From: CALJFL01 sp039964455
Lineage (GTDB): Bacteria > Pseudomonadota > Gammaproteobacteria > Pseudomonadales > Halieaceae
Reading direction: 5' to 3'
Assembly (NCBI GenBank): GCA_039964455.1
Contig: JBDVXK010000024.1
Location: 124,001 to 188,000, forward strand
DNA length: 64,000 bases
Under the pieces are notes generated by a model. That model was not told the origin of the DNA, did not search any database, and saw only the letters and a list, made by a program, of their open reading frames with translations. Within the stretch, counting starts at the first letter, position 1. Each line of letters begins with the position of its first letter. The position numbers and the translations under genes were made by a program. Positions 8,655 through 16,847 of the stretch are shown here, in pieces.

Positions 8655-9106
8655 CCGGTCTGTTGAGCGAGGAACTACTGTCGACCATTGGTCGCCAGGC
8701 TGAACCACGACGAGAGATTGTGACCCGACGCGACATCCGCAAGTACGCGGTCGCTACAGGCAACCGTCAGCGCAAATACCTCGACGGCGATGAGGCGCCT
8801 CCCATGTTTCACGTCCCGCTGTTCTGGGATGTTGTGGAACTGGATCAACTGACCCCGGATGGTGTTTCCATAGACACCCTGCTGCCCAAGTTCCCTCTGG
8901 AGAAAGCAATGGCGGGCGGCCTCAAAATCGAATACCTGAAGCCCGTGCACCCGGGCGACTGGCTCACTGCGACACGCACCCTGACAGATATTTACGAAAA
9001 GCAGGGACGCTCCGGCGCGTTGATCTTCTACGAGGTGGTCATGGACATTACCAACGACGATGGTGAGCTCGTCATACGGGAAAAAACAACAAGGATACTG
9101 CGATGA
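8651..9106 (+). CDS. MaoC-like hydratase, N-terminal-type half (FAS1-like dehydratase domain)
   Basis: A 151-aa hot-dog-fold protein resembling the N-terminal, non-catalytic half of two-domain MaoC/HTD2 hydratases: APPMFHVPLFWDV, MAGGLKIEYLKPVHPGDWLTA. It lacks the catalytic Asp-His motif. It overlaps the ligase by four bases and the next MaoC gene by four bases (ATGA twice), so the two halves are translated together and should form a heteromeric enoyl-CoA hydratase. ChsH1/ChsH2-type steroid side-chain hydratases are built the same way. Confidence 0.8.
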   Translation: MTGLLSEELLSTIGRQAEPRREIVTRRDIRKYAVATGNRQRKYLDGDEAPPMFHVPLFWDVVELDQLTPDGVSIDTLLPKFPLEKAMAGGLKIEYLKPVHPGDWLTATRTLTDIYEKQGRSGALIFYEVVMDITNDDGELVIREKTTRILR

Positions 9107-9537
9107 GCGCGGTAACGGGTTCGAACAGGCTGGGTAAGCTTAAGGCAGGCGATGCGCTGCCGCAGCGGTCCTTCTCACCGGATATTGTCCAGTCAATGCT
9201 GTACAACGCAGTGCTCTGGAACGGCCACCGCATTCACTTCGACGAACCCTATGCTAAAGACGTAGAGGGCTACCCGGGGCTGGTCACTGCCGGGCCGCTG
9301 TTGGGCGACTGGTTGCACCAGTGTCTGGAAGAGTGGCTGGGAGACGATGGTCGTATCACCGGTATTGAGTACTCCAACCGAGTCGCTTCCTATATCGGCG
9401 ATACCGTCCATTCAGGCGGAACCATAACCGCCATTGACCCTGCGACCGGAGAGGCGACCGTAGAGGTATTTATCAAAAATGAAGCCGGCGACGTCATCAC
9501 ACCGGGAGTCGCCACGATCAGGTTCGAAAACACCTGA
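9103..9537 (+). CDS. MaoC-like enoyl-CoA hydratase, catalytic half
   Basis: A 144-aa hot-dog-fold protein with the HTD2/mesaconyl-CoA-hydratase-type motif LWNGHRIHFDEPYA near residues 38-51, which supplies the catalytic histidine and acidic residue, and the conserved GYPGLVTAGPLL. It hydrates an alpha,beta-unsaturated CoA ester, presumably as a complex with the 8651 protein. It is followed by the thiolase-like and DUF35 genes, giving the set hydratase pair + Ltp2-like + DUF35. Confidence 0.85.
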   Translation: MSAVTGSNRLGKLKAGDALPQRSFSPDIVQSMLYNAVLWNGHRIHFDEPYAKDVEGYPGLVTAGPLLGDWLHQCLEEWLGDDGRITGIEYSNRVASYIGDTVHSGGTITAIDPATGEATVEVFIKNEAGDVITPGVATIRFENT

Positions 9538-9569
9538 ACAGCCATGCCAAACGGAGCTAAACCACGTAA

Positions 9570-10748
9570 ATGACGGCAAACGGACTTAAGGGTAGCGTCG
9601 CGATTGTTGGTGCCGCCGACACCGACGTCGGCATTGTGCCCGGCGTAACGCCAATGGAGCTTTGTGTCGACGCGGCACTCGCTGCGCTGGCAGATGCCGG
9701 AATTAACAAGGACAGCATCGACGGACTGGTCACCTGTAATGCGATGGCGCAGCCATTGATGTATCACGCCGAAGCCTTTGCCGAATACCTGCAAATTTTT
9801 CCCCGCTACTGCATCAGTGTTGGCGCGGGCGGCGGTACCACCTTCTCAATCCTCCATCATGCAGCATCGGCAATTGCCACCGGAATGACTGATACTGTTT
9901 TGATCGTCATGGCCGACAGCCTGCGCAGTAGCCTCAGCCGAGAGCAGGCCATGCTGATGCAGTCGTCAACCGGGCATCCACAGTTTGAACAACCTTACGG
10001 ACCCACGGTGCCAGCGTATTATGCCTTGATCGCACAGGCTCACATGGCCAGGTTCGGCACCACGGCAGAACAATTCGCTGAGATTGCTGTTGCCGCACGG
10101 GCACATGCCGCCCTCAATCCAGCGGCGCAGAAACGCGACCCGATCACGGTGGAAGATGTCGTTAACTCGCGGATGATCGCCGACCCCTTGCACCTGCTTG
10201 ATTGCTCACTGGTTTCTGATGGCGGCTCAGCCATCATAATGACCTCGGCCGAGCGCGCCGAAGATTTTCCTCACCAACCGGTCTACCTGTTAGGTGTTGG
10301 TGAAGGCCACAGCCATGAACATATCAGCCAGGCTCATGACCTGACGACGTCAGCAGCGCGTGAAGCGGGCGAACTGGCCTACCGGATGGCTGGACTTACT
10401 GCAGCCGACATGGACTTTGCCCAACTCTACGACTGCTTTACACCCACGGTTCTGCTGGAGCTGGAAGACCTCGGCTTTTGTGCCAAGGGAGAGGGTGGTG
10501 AATTTGCTGCATCCGGTGCCTTGAAACCGGGAGGCGCCCTGCCCGTCAACACCCATGGCGGATTGCTGTCTCATTGCCACCCCGGCAACCCCGGCTCCAT
10601 GTTCGCGCTGACTGAAAGTGTATGGCAGCTACGACACACCGCTGGCGACCGCCAGGTGCCCGATGCACAGCACGCGCTGGTTCATGCCCAGGGCGGCATC
10701 ATGTCTTCGCACACGACACTGATTTTAGGTCGGGAGGCGCAGACATGA
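9570..10748 (+). CDS. Thiolase-superfamily (SCP2/lipid-transfer type) protein, probable retro-aldolase
   Basis: A 392-aa thiolase-fold protein. The usual acylation cysteine is absent: the corresponding region reads VGAGGGTTF (84-92). The second thiolase cysteine is also replaced, by serine in GGIMSSHTT. The tyrosine in LYDCFTP (Tyr287) and the HGG and HCHPGN histidines are kept. This matches Ltp2-type side-chain aldolases, which use tyrosines rather than cysteines and work with a DUF35 partner. The DUF35 gene follows with an ATGA overlap. I infer cleavage of a 3-hydroxyacyl-CoA, formed by the upstream hydratase, into a ketone or aldehyde plus acetyl- or propionyl-CoA. An ordinary thiolase is less likely. 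Confidence 0.8.
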   Translation: MTANGLKGSVAIVGAADTDVGIVPGVTPMELCVDAALAALADAGINKDSIDGLVTCNAMAQPLMYHAEAFAEYLQIFPRYCISVGAGGGTTFSILHHAASAIATGMTDTVLIVMADSLRSSLSREQAMLMQSSTGHPQFEQPYGPTVPAYYALIAQAHMARFGTTAEQFAEIAVAARAHAALNPAAQKRDPITVEDVVNSRMIADPLHLLDCSLVSDGGSAIIMTSAERAEDFPHQPVYLLGVGEGHSHEHISQAHDLTTSAAREAGELAYRMAGLTAADMDFAQLYDCFTPTVLLELEDLGFCAKGEGGEFAASGALKPGGALPVNTHGGLLSHCHPGNPGSMFALTESVWQLRHTAGDRQVPDAQHALVHAQGGIMSSHTTLILGREAQT

Positions 10749-11137
10749 GCAAGACTCTGCCACCCATGAGCGAACTGGCCCAACCCTTTTTTGACGGAGC
10801 CAGCAAAGGGGAACTGCGCCTGCAGCAATGTCGCAGCTGCTCTAAACACCAATTCTATCCACGCACTATTTGCAGCCACTGCAGCGGTGGCGAACTGGAC
10901 TGGACGACCGCCAGCGGCGATGGCGTGATCGCCAGCTTTACTGTGGTCAGGCGAGCCGTGTCAGCGGCTTATGAAGCCCCCTATGTGGTTGCACTTATAG
11001 ATCTGGTCGAGGGTCCAAGAATGATGAGTGCGTTGATCGATGTAGACCCGGAAGCTGTCACCATAGGCCAGGCAGTAACAGTGGCATTCGCCGAGTGGTC
11101 CGACTCAATTAGTATGCCGGTATTTAAACTCGTTTAA
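10745..11137 (+). CDS. DUF35 OB-fold zinc-ribbon protein (partner of thiolase-like protein)
   Basis: A 130-aa protein with an N-terminal rubredoxin-like zinc ribbon (Cys29, Cys32, Cys43, Cys46) and a C-terminal OB fold (VIASFTVVRR... VVALIDLVEG). DUF35 proteins form obligate complexes with thiolase-like enzymes. The ATG overlaps the thiolase-like stop by four bases. The longer frame beginning at 10622 is rejected because it would overlap the thiolase gene by more than 100 bases. In ChsH2 this domain is fused to the hydratase; here it is separate. Confidence 0.9.
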   Translation: MSKTLPPMSELAQPFFDGASKGELRLQQCRSCSKHQFYPRTICSHCSGGELDWTTASGDGVIASFTVVRRAVSAAYEAPYVVALIDLVEGPRMMSALIDVDPEAVTIGQAVTVAFAEWSDSISMPVFKLV

Positions 11138-11150
11138 GCAGGTACTAACG

Positions 11151-12506
11151 ATGACTGCGAACAATATTCCCGTAGCTATTATCAACCCCGATGCGCCAGC
11201 GAAATCACTGGAAGCCAAACAGCCCAACGTGGACAACGGCGCTGAATGCTATAACAAGGATGGTTACTTCAGTCGGGACTACATGACGCAGGAGTGGGAG
11301 AAAGTATGGACCCGCAGTTGGCTGATTGCTGGCGTGAGCTCAGACCTGCCCGACATCGGCGACTTTTTCGTTTTCGACATTGGCGATGAGTCCATCATCG
11401 TCACTCGCACAGACGATGGTATCAAAGCGTTTTATAACGTCTGTAGTCACCGGGGCTCTAAGCTGGTCTGGGAGGAACGCGGTAATCGCAAAGTATTTGT
11501 CTGTCCATTTCATAGTTGGAGTTTCCACAACAACGGCGAGTTGCGCAGAATTACGGATGAAGAGACCTTCCAGCCAGAGGTCATTGAACACCGCCCCGGG
11601 CTCACCCCCGTGGCATGCGCCGAGCAGGCCGGCATTGTTTTTATATCGATGAATGACAACCCGCCACCACTGGCAGAGGCCATTGGTCTGCCAGAGGGCT
11701 ATCTGGAAGCCTACGATATCAGCGCCATGAAAGTCGTACGCCACGTTCGAAGCGAGTGGGGCTCGAATTGGAAGGTCGGCGTGGAAGCATTCTACGAAAG
11801 CTACCACCTGCATGCTGTGCACCCGGAGACTCGCGGCGTGATGGGCGACCTGAATGTCCAGTACGACCTCTACCCCAACGGCGCCAGTCGTATGATCGTG
11901 CCACTGGGCCAACCCAGCCCCAGAATTCACGACCAGAGTACTGTGACAGAGGGGCTCAAGATGATGCTTGCCGATGCCGGCATTGACCCTGAGGGTTTTG
12001 ACGGCACTGCCGCCGATGTGCGCCGGGCAATTCAGTTGGGCAAGCGCGAGAGGGCCGACCGGCTGGGGCTCGATTACTCACACTTCGTCGATGGTCAGTT
12101 GTCGGACAGCTGGGCCACCGGAGTATTTCCCAATGTGCAGATAGGTTGCCACCCCGAGGCGCTTTTCCTTATGCGCTTTCTACCACACGAAACCGACCCG
12201 GAGCGCTTCTACTACGACACCATGACGCTGGTCATCCCCGTCGACGACCCCAACTACTGTCCTCCTGGCTGGATGGGATTACCCGAAGGCACCGATGTGA
12301 GTGGCACCGTACGGCCGGATACCGAGCAATACTCCATCGAGGAAGATGCCAACCTGGGCCTGGTGCTGAGCCAGGATTCCTCGCTACTGCCCGTGGTGCA
12401 AAAAGGCATGAGAAGTCGGGGGTTCAAGGGGCAGCTGTGGGGCGAGCAAGAGCAACGTCTTCGTCATTTTCATGTAGAACTTGAGCGCAGGCTGGCGGCT
12501 CCATAA
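11151..12506 (+). CDS. Rieske non-heme iron oxygenase, alpha subunit
   Basis: A 451-aa ring-hydroxylating-oxygenase large subunit. The Rieske [2Fe-2S] ligands are Cys98-x-His100 and Cys118-x2-His121. The mononuclear iron histidines are His219 and His224 in YESYHLHAVHP. It dihydroxylates or hydroxylates an aromatic or cyclic substrate with electrons from a reductase, which is not encoded in this window. It is the last gene of the operon. A SnoaL-fold protein, the fold of many Rieske beta subunits, is the first gene, but a functional link is only inferred. Confidence 0.9.
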   Translation: MTANNIPVAIINPDAPAKSLEAKQPNVDNGAECYNKDGYFSRDYMTQEWEKVWTRSWLIAGVSSDLPDIGDFFVFDIGDESIIVTRTDDGIKAFYNVCSHRGSKLVWEERGNRKVFVCPFHSWSFHNNGELRRITDEETFQPEVIEHRPGLTPVACAEQAGIVFISMNDNPPPLAEAIGLPEGYLEAYDISAMKVVRHVRSEWGSNWKVGVEAFYESYHLHAVHPETRGVMGDLNVQYDLYPNGASRMIVPLGQPSPRIHDQSTVTEGLKMMLADAGIDPEGFDGTAADVRRAIQLGKRERADRLGLDYSHFVDGQLSDSWATGVFPNVQIGCHPEALFLMRFLPHETDPERFYYDTMTLVIPVDDPNYCPPGWMGLPEGTDVSGTVRPDTEQYSIEEDANLGLVLSQDSSLLPVVQKGMRSRGFKGQLWGEQEQRLRHFHVELERRLAAP

Positions 12507-12532
12507 TATCTGACAATTTGCGGTGAATTTGC

Positions 12533-12576
12533 TTGACACAAACAAGTAAAGCAACCATTCTTGAACTTGATTCAAG
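12533..12576 (+). promoter_or_regulatory. Promoter and TetR-type operator of the small transcript
   Basis: TTGACA (12533-12538) with CATTCT (12556-12561) at 17 bases gives one promoter reading; TTGAAC (12561-12566), placed as in the 6603 promoter, gives another. The perfect palindrome CTTGAA-CTTGA-TTCAAG (12560-12576) overlaps either one. It matches the operator at 6602-6617 at 14 of 16 positions. Confidence 0.55.
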
Positions 12577-12707
12577 ATTAAAGAATCTTTGCCACGGTAG
12601 GTTTCGCGCCCTTTTGGGGCCGGTAGCTACTTTGGCCAAAGTTACCCGCGGTGGGTCAATACCGAGCATGTGGTGAGTATTGGGCCGGTTTACCGGCCCC
12701 TTTTTTT
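12568..12707 (+). ncRNA. Candidate small RNA or attenuated leader upstream of GST
   Basis: A promoter/operator at 12533-12576 and a strong intrinsic terminator at 12682-12707 enclose about 110-140 nt without a plausible ORF. Foldable elements include ACCC-GCGGT-GGGT (12643-12655) and CAATAC (12657-12662) pairing with GTATTG (12677-12682), whose last base overlaps the terminator stem. The GST gene starts 41 bases after the terminator. It could be a free sRNA or a leader whose termination controls GST. I do not recognise any known riboswitch class in it. The 5' end is uncertain. Confidence 0.45.
12682..12707 (+). terminator. Intrinsic terminator before the GST gene
   Basis: GGGCCGGT (12682-12689) and ACCGGCCC (12692-12699) form a perfect 8-bp stem with a TT loop, followed by a run of seven T. 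Its position upstream of the GST start makes it the end of a separate transcript or an attenuator. Confidence 0.85.
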
Positions 12708-12747
12708 GCCTGCGAAAAACTGAACCGCGTCTGCCAGCGAGGGTCAC

Positions 12748-13665
12748 ATGACCGACATTATCCTGCATCACTTTGACATCTCCCCTTTCGCCGAGAAGAT
12801 TCGCCTCGCATTTGGCATCAAGGGTCTGAGTTGGCGTTCAGTAGAGATCCCCCTGGTAATGCCAAAGCCAGACCTTACGGCCCTGACTGGCGGCTACCGT
12901 AAAACACCGGTTATGCAGATTGGCGCTGACATTTACTGTGACACCCAGCGCATCGCCCTGGAGTTGGAAGCACGTTTTCCCGCCCCTACCCTCTTCCCGG
13001 GCCAAAGCCGGGCGCTGAGTTTCGCCTTTGCCCAGTGGAGCGACGCCGCGTTTTTCCAGCCTGGCTCGGGCTTATCACTTGGCACCAATACAGCGTTGCC
13101 AGAAGATATTCAGACGGACCGCCGCGAGTTCTTCAGCTACATGGATTTCGATACGCTTGAGGAGCAATTGCCACATCTGTTTTCCCAGTTCTGCGCGCAC
13201 TTGCATCTACTTGAAGACATGCTGGCCACCGATACCTCATGGATTTCCGGTGACAATGCCGGATGGCTGGACATACTCGGCTACTTCCCTGTCTGGATGT
13301 GTCAAAGCAATATCGCCGGTTCCGACGCCATGCTGGCGCCACTACCGAAGTTACGCAGTTGGTTGCAACGCATGGCCGCGATAGGTCATGGCCAACGCAG
13401 TGAAATGGACGCCGAGGAAGCGCTGGCTATCGCCCGGTCAAACACCTCTTCAACACCTGCAGACATCGCTGACGATGCCTGGCCTAGAGAGTTAAAGGCT
13501 GGAAGCCTGGTCACCGTGACACCCGCTGACTACGGTGCTGTGCCCGTTACGGGAGCATTACTGCGGCTGACCCATAACGACATTGCCATTGCCCGGACGG
13601 ATGAACGCGCCGGTGATGTCGTAGTGCACTTCCCCCGCGCCGGCTATCGGGTAGATCCTCAGTAG
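12748..13665 (+). CDS. Glutathione S-transferase family protein
   Basis: A 305-aa protein with an N-terminal thioredoxin-like GST domain: ISPFAEKIRLAF holds the catalytic-type serine, and YRKTPVMQIGADIYCDTQRIALELE is the glutathione-binding region. A helical GST C-domain spans about 85-220, and a roughly 80-residue C-terminal extension (TPADYGAVPVTGAL...) has the look of a small beta domain and is not part of a standard GST. GAGGG lies five bases before the ATG. It may conjugate or isomerise a catabolic intermediate. Expression may depend on read-through of the terminator at 12682. Confidence 0.85.
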   Translation: MTDIILHHFDISPFAEKIRLAFGIKGLSWRSVEIPLVMPKPDLTALTGGYRKTPVMQIGADIYCDTQRIALELEARFPAPTLFPGQSRALSFAFAQWSDAAFFQPGSGLSLGTNTALPEDIQTDRREFFSYMDFDTLEEQLPHLFSQFCAHLHLLEDMLATDTSWISGDNAGWLDILGYFPVWMCQSNIAGSDAMLAPLPKLRSWLQRMAAIGHGQRSEMDAEEALAIARSNTSSTPADIADDAWPRELKAGSLVTVTPADYGAVPVTGALLRLTHNDIAIARTDERAGDVVVHFPRAGYRVDPQ

Positions 13666-13670
13666 GCGAA

Positions 13671-14138
13671 TCAGCTGACCTCGCTCAACGGCATGGCCTG
13701 ACTCTGCTTGATGGCCATCAGGCTAAAATTCGATTCCATGTTTTTAACCCCGGGGAACTTCAGGATGCGCTGCATGGACAGCTCAGAGAAGTGGTCCATA
13801 TTGTGTGCCACTACTTTTAGCAGAAAGTCATGGCTGCCACTCATCGCATGGCACTCGATGATGTGTTCCTCGGCTGCCACCCTGGCTAAAAATGCCGCCT
13901 GGCTTTTGTCGTCTTTCTCCAGAGACACCTGCACGAATGCCGTTACCTGCAGCCCCAGCTTGCGCTGATCAAGACGGGCCAGATACCCCTGTATGAAGCC
14001 CTCCTCCTCCAGACGCTTCACCCGGCGGAAACAGGGCGACTCTGACAGTCCCACTCGCTCAGCCAGCTCAACATTGGAGATACGCCCTTCCGTTTGTAAT
14101 AAATGCAGGATTTCCCGTTCTTTTCGATCCAGTGACAT
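13671..14138 (-). CDS. Lrp/AsnC-family regulator, probable KynR
   Basis: A 155-aa Lrp-type protein. The N-terminal winged helix includes ISNVELAERVGLSESPCFRRVKRLEEEGFI and the C-terminal RAM ligand domain is GVKNMESNFSLMAIKQ. It diverges from kynureninase. In Pseudomonas aeruginosa the Lrp-type KynR, transcribed divergently from a kyn gene, activates kynurenine catabolism in response to L-kynurenine, so the same role is likely. ATG at 14138 is preferred over GTG at 14150, which has no Shine-Dalgarno. The palindromic element at 14202-14222 is the likely site. Confidence 0.82.
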   Translation of the reverse strand: MSLDRKEREILHLLQTEGRISNVELAERVGLSESPCFRRVKRLEEEGFIQGYLARLDQRKLGLQVTAFVQVSLEKDDKSQAAFLARVAAEEHIIECHAMSGSHDFLLKVVAHNMDHFSELSMQRILKFPGVKNMESNFSLMAIKQSQAMPLSEVS

Positions 14139-14201
14139 GAGCAAATACACCCTATTTTTGGCAAATATTGAGGATATCTTGCTATGTGAGCCAGAATAAA
14201 G

Positions 14202-14222
14202 CCAGAAATAGCTATTATCTGG
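14202..14222. promoter_or_regulatory. Candidate KynR binding site
   Basis: CCAGA-AATAGCTATT-A-TCTGG is a near-perfect palindrome in the 226-base region between the Lrp gene and kynU; only one A interrupts it. A second direct CCAGAATA half lies just upstream at 14191-14198. AT-rich palindromes of this kind are usual for Lrp/AsnC proteins. Confidence 0.4.
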
Positions 14223-14364
14223 TAAACGCTATCATGCACGGCGGCGGCGCTGTGTTTGCCTCACGCAACGCATATCACCCAGGGCTGATAGTGCTAAGGT
14301 AAGACTCACTGACTGCGACCAAGTCCGCGCCCAACAGCCCGGCAGAGAAGGACTCTGAAGAAAG

Positions 14365-15603
14365 ATGACACACAGCCGCGAACATTGTCAGAAACTGGAC
14401 CTGACAGACCCGCTTAACGCTTTTCGCGAGCACTTTGCCCTCCCCGATGGCGAAGTCTATCTGGATGGGAACTCGCTGGGAGCACGGCCTGTGCAGGCGC
14501 TGGCCACAGCACAGCAGGTAATCGAGCACGAATGGGGCAAGCGTCTGATTCGCAGCTGGAATGAAGCCCAGTGGTGGGAACTGCCGATTACCGTCGGCGA
14601 CAAAATTGGCCAACTCATCGACGCTGACCCGGGTGAAGTCGTCCTCACCGATTCAATAGGCGTCAATCTTTACAAGTTGTTATCTGCGGCACTGACACTG
14701 CGCCCGGACCGAAAGGTAATCGTGATGGAGGGCAGCAACTTCCCCACGGATAACTATATTGCCGAAGGCCTTATTGAGCAGTTGGGAGGCGCTTACGAGA
14801 TTCGATACGTGGAGGAGGAGCAACTGGCGGCGGCGATCAAAGAAGACGTCGCAGTCGTTTGCCTGACGCAGGTGCACTATCGAACGGGCCGCTTGCTGGA
14901 TATGTCTGCAATTACCGCACTCACCCATGCGGCAGGCGCAATCTCAATATGGGATCTCAGCCACAGCGCCGGGGCACTGCAAGTGGCGCTGAACCAGTGC
15001 AATGTCGATTTCGCGGTGGGATGCACATACAAGTACCTGAACGGAGGGCCAGGCAGCCCTGCATTTATATTTGGCGCTGCCAGGCACCATGGTAAAGCAC
15101 TGCAGCCTTTAACCGGCTGGTGGGGTCACGCGGCCCCCTTCGACTTTGAGCAGAATTACAGGCCTGCCGAAGGTATCCGGCAGATGTTATGCGGCACCCA
15201 GTCGGCTATTAGCATGGCGCTGGCCGAGGTGGGCGTAGACATCTTCTTGAAAACTGATATGGCCGCCATCGAATCAAAATCACGCGCGATGACAGACCTG
15301 TTTATCCAGCTTATTGAACAGCGCTGCGGCGGTATGGGTTTTGACATAGAGAGCCCACGAGACGCTTACAGCAGAGGCAGCCAGGTAGCGCTGTCGCACA
15401 CGCAAGGTTATGCCATCATCCAGGCGCTCATCGCTCGCGGCGTGATCGGAGACTTTCGCGCACCGGCTACGCTGCGCTTTGGTTTCGCGCCACTTTACCT
15501 GCGCTACGCCGACGTCTGGGACGCGGTGGAGGACCTGCGGCAAGTGATGATCAACGAGGAGTGGCGCAAGCCAGACTACCAGCAACGCCAGGCCGTAACC
15601 TGA
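14365..15603 (+). CDS. kynU: Kynureninase
   Basis: A 412-aa PLP enzyme that cleaves L-kynurenine to anthranilate and alanine. Characteristic segments are VYLDGNSLGARP (31-42), VVLTDSIGVNLYK, the PLP aspartate region WDLSHSAGA and the PLP lysine Lys223 in TYKYLNGGPGSPAF. The length matches bacterial kynureninases. kynA and kynB are not in the window. The gene stands alone with its divergent Lrp regulator. Because a related class V enzyme follows, 3-hydroxykynurenine or an analogue is possible as substrate, but kynureninase is the best call. Confidence 0.92.
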   Translation: MTHSREHCQKLDLTDPLNAFREHFALPDGEVYLDGNSLGARPVQALATAQQVIEHEWGKRLIRSWNEAQWWELPITVGDKIGQLIDADPGEVVLTDSIGVNLYKLLSAALTLRPDRKVIVMEGSNFPTDNYIAEGLIEQLGGAYEIRYVEEEQLAAAIKEDVAVVCLTQVHYRTGRLLDMSAITALTHAAGAISIWDLSHSAGALQVALNQCNVDFAVGCTYKYLNGGPGSPAFIFGAARHHGKALQPLTGWWGHAAPFDFEQNYRPAEGIRQMLCGTQSAISMALAEVGVDIFLKTDMAAIESKSRAMTDLFIQLIEQRCGGMGFDIESPRDAYSRGSQVALSHTQGYAIIQALIARGVIGDFRAPATLRFGFAPLYLRYADVWDAVEDLRQVMINEEWRKPDYQQRQAVT

Positions 15604-15695
15604 GCGCCCTTCTGCACAATCTTATCGTCTCATGTTGCAGCATAGGCGCTTCAGCACTAGTGTAGGGCTCATTAACAGAGCAACAAGGTACGTAA

Positions 15696-16829
15696 ATGAA
15701 CGACGAGATTCGTCAGCACTTCCCCATACTGGCACACAAGGCTTACTTCAATGCCTGCTCCTACGGGCCGTTATCCCTTGAAGTAAAGGCTGCAATAGAG
15801 CAGTACCTGCACATACGCATGGAAGATGGCGCTCGCTGGGATATCTACTGCGACAAAACCGAACAAGTACGCGAGCTGGTAGCGACCATTTTACAGGCGC
15901 CGGCAGACGACATATCGGTCTCCACATCAGCCAGCGAGTCATTGAACACATTAATGACGGCGTTTGATTTCAGCGGCAGTCGCAACAAAATCGTAGTCAC
16001 AGATTTCGATTTCCCCAGTACAGCCCAGATCATGCTGGCGCAGGAATCGCGGGGCGCAAAGATTGTGCGGGCGAATGCAGACAGCAGCGATACTGACATC
16101 CCTCTCGCGGAGTTCGACAGACTCATCGACGACCAGACGCTCTTGGTATCGGTACCATTGGTCTGTTATCGCAATGGTGTGTGGGTTGATACCGCACCTA
16201 TTGTCGAGATGGCACACGCCAGGGGCGCACAAGTTCTGGTTGATGCCTATCAGGGCATTGGGGCCCAACCGTTCGATGTAGGCGCATCGGGAATAGATAT
16301 TCTTGTGGCGGGTTGCACCAAATACCTTATTGGCGCCAGCGGCGTAGCGTTCATGTATGTACGCGACAGCGTACACAGCACTCTGCAACCCACAGCAACC
16401 GGGTGGTTCGCGCAGCAGGACCCCTCTGCGATGGATATCCACGCACATCAACCACACCAGACCGCGCGGCGGTTTGAAGCTGGAACACATAACTCGGCAG
16501 GCTTGTTTGCGGCAGAGGCCGGGATGAAGTTGCTTCTCGACACTGGGCTGGAGACTATCGCCGAGAGAATCCGGGCGGTGACGGATCAGGTCAAAGAGGC
16601 AGTTGCTGTCAACGACTGGACGCTGGTGACACCCCCTGACCGGCACGGCGCCATGCTGGCCATCAAGTCTACTGACGCCGCGGCTCTGGTTGCAAAGCTT
16701 GAGGAGCGCAACATCCTGCTATCACAACGCGATGGCAATATTCGTATTGCACCGCACTATTACAATGACAGTCATGACGTGGAGAAACTGATCAGCGCCC
16801 TACAGGCCAACGCCAAGCTGCTGGCCTGA
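15696..16829 (+). CDS. Class V aminotransferase-fold PLP enzyme
   Basis: A 377-aa PLP-dependent protein of the class V (NifS/selenocysteine-lyase-like) family. YFNACSYGPLS lies near the N-terminus, VDAYQGIGA holds the PLP aspartate, and Lys209 in GCTKYLIG is the Schiff-base lysine. It lacks a cysteine-desulfurase cysteine loop. AAGG precedes the ATG. It follows kynU after 92 bases and could be a kynureninase-like lyase or an isopenicillin-N-epimerase-like enzyme; the substrate is unknown. Confidence 0.8.
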   Translation: MNDEIRQHFPILAHKAYFNACSYGPLSLEVKAAIEQYLHIRMEDGARWDIYCDKTEQVRELVATILQAPADDISVSTSASESLNTLMTAFDFSGSRNKIVVTDFDFPSTAQIMLAQESRGAKIVRANADSSDTDIPLAEFDRLIDDQTLLVSVPLVCYRNGVWVDTAPIVEMAHARGAQVLVDAYQGIGAQPFDVGASGIDILVAGCTKYLIGASGVAFMYVRDSVHSTLQPTATGWFAQQDPSAMDIHAHQPHQTARRFEAGTHNSAGLFAAEAGMKLLLDTGLETIAERIRAVTDQVKEAVAVNDWTLVTPPDRHGAMLAIKSTDAAALVAKLEERNILLSQRDGNIRIAPHYYNDSHDVEKLISALQANAKLLA

Positions 16830-16847
16830 GCTGTTCCGACGCCGGAC

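Noticed and set aside
9570..10748. Ordinary acetyl-CoA acetyltransferase for the thiolase-fold protein
   Set aside because: Both thiolase cysteines are missing, and the DUF35 partner gene overlaps; a retro-aldolase or SCP2-like role fits better.
15951..16646. Open frame of 231 codons on the minus strand inside the class V PLP gene
   Set aside because: Antisense shadow of a conserved PLP enzyme with Lys209; its translation has no recognisable domain. The same reasoning removes similar frames at 8040-8708, 21084-21746, 24819-25598 and 32579-33394.
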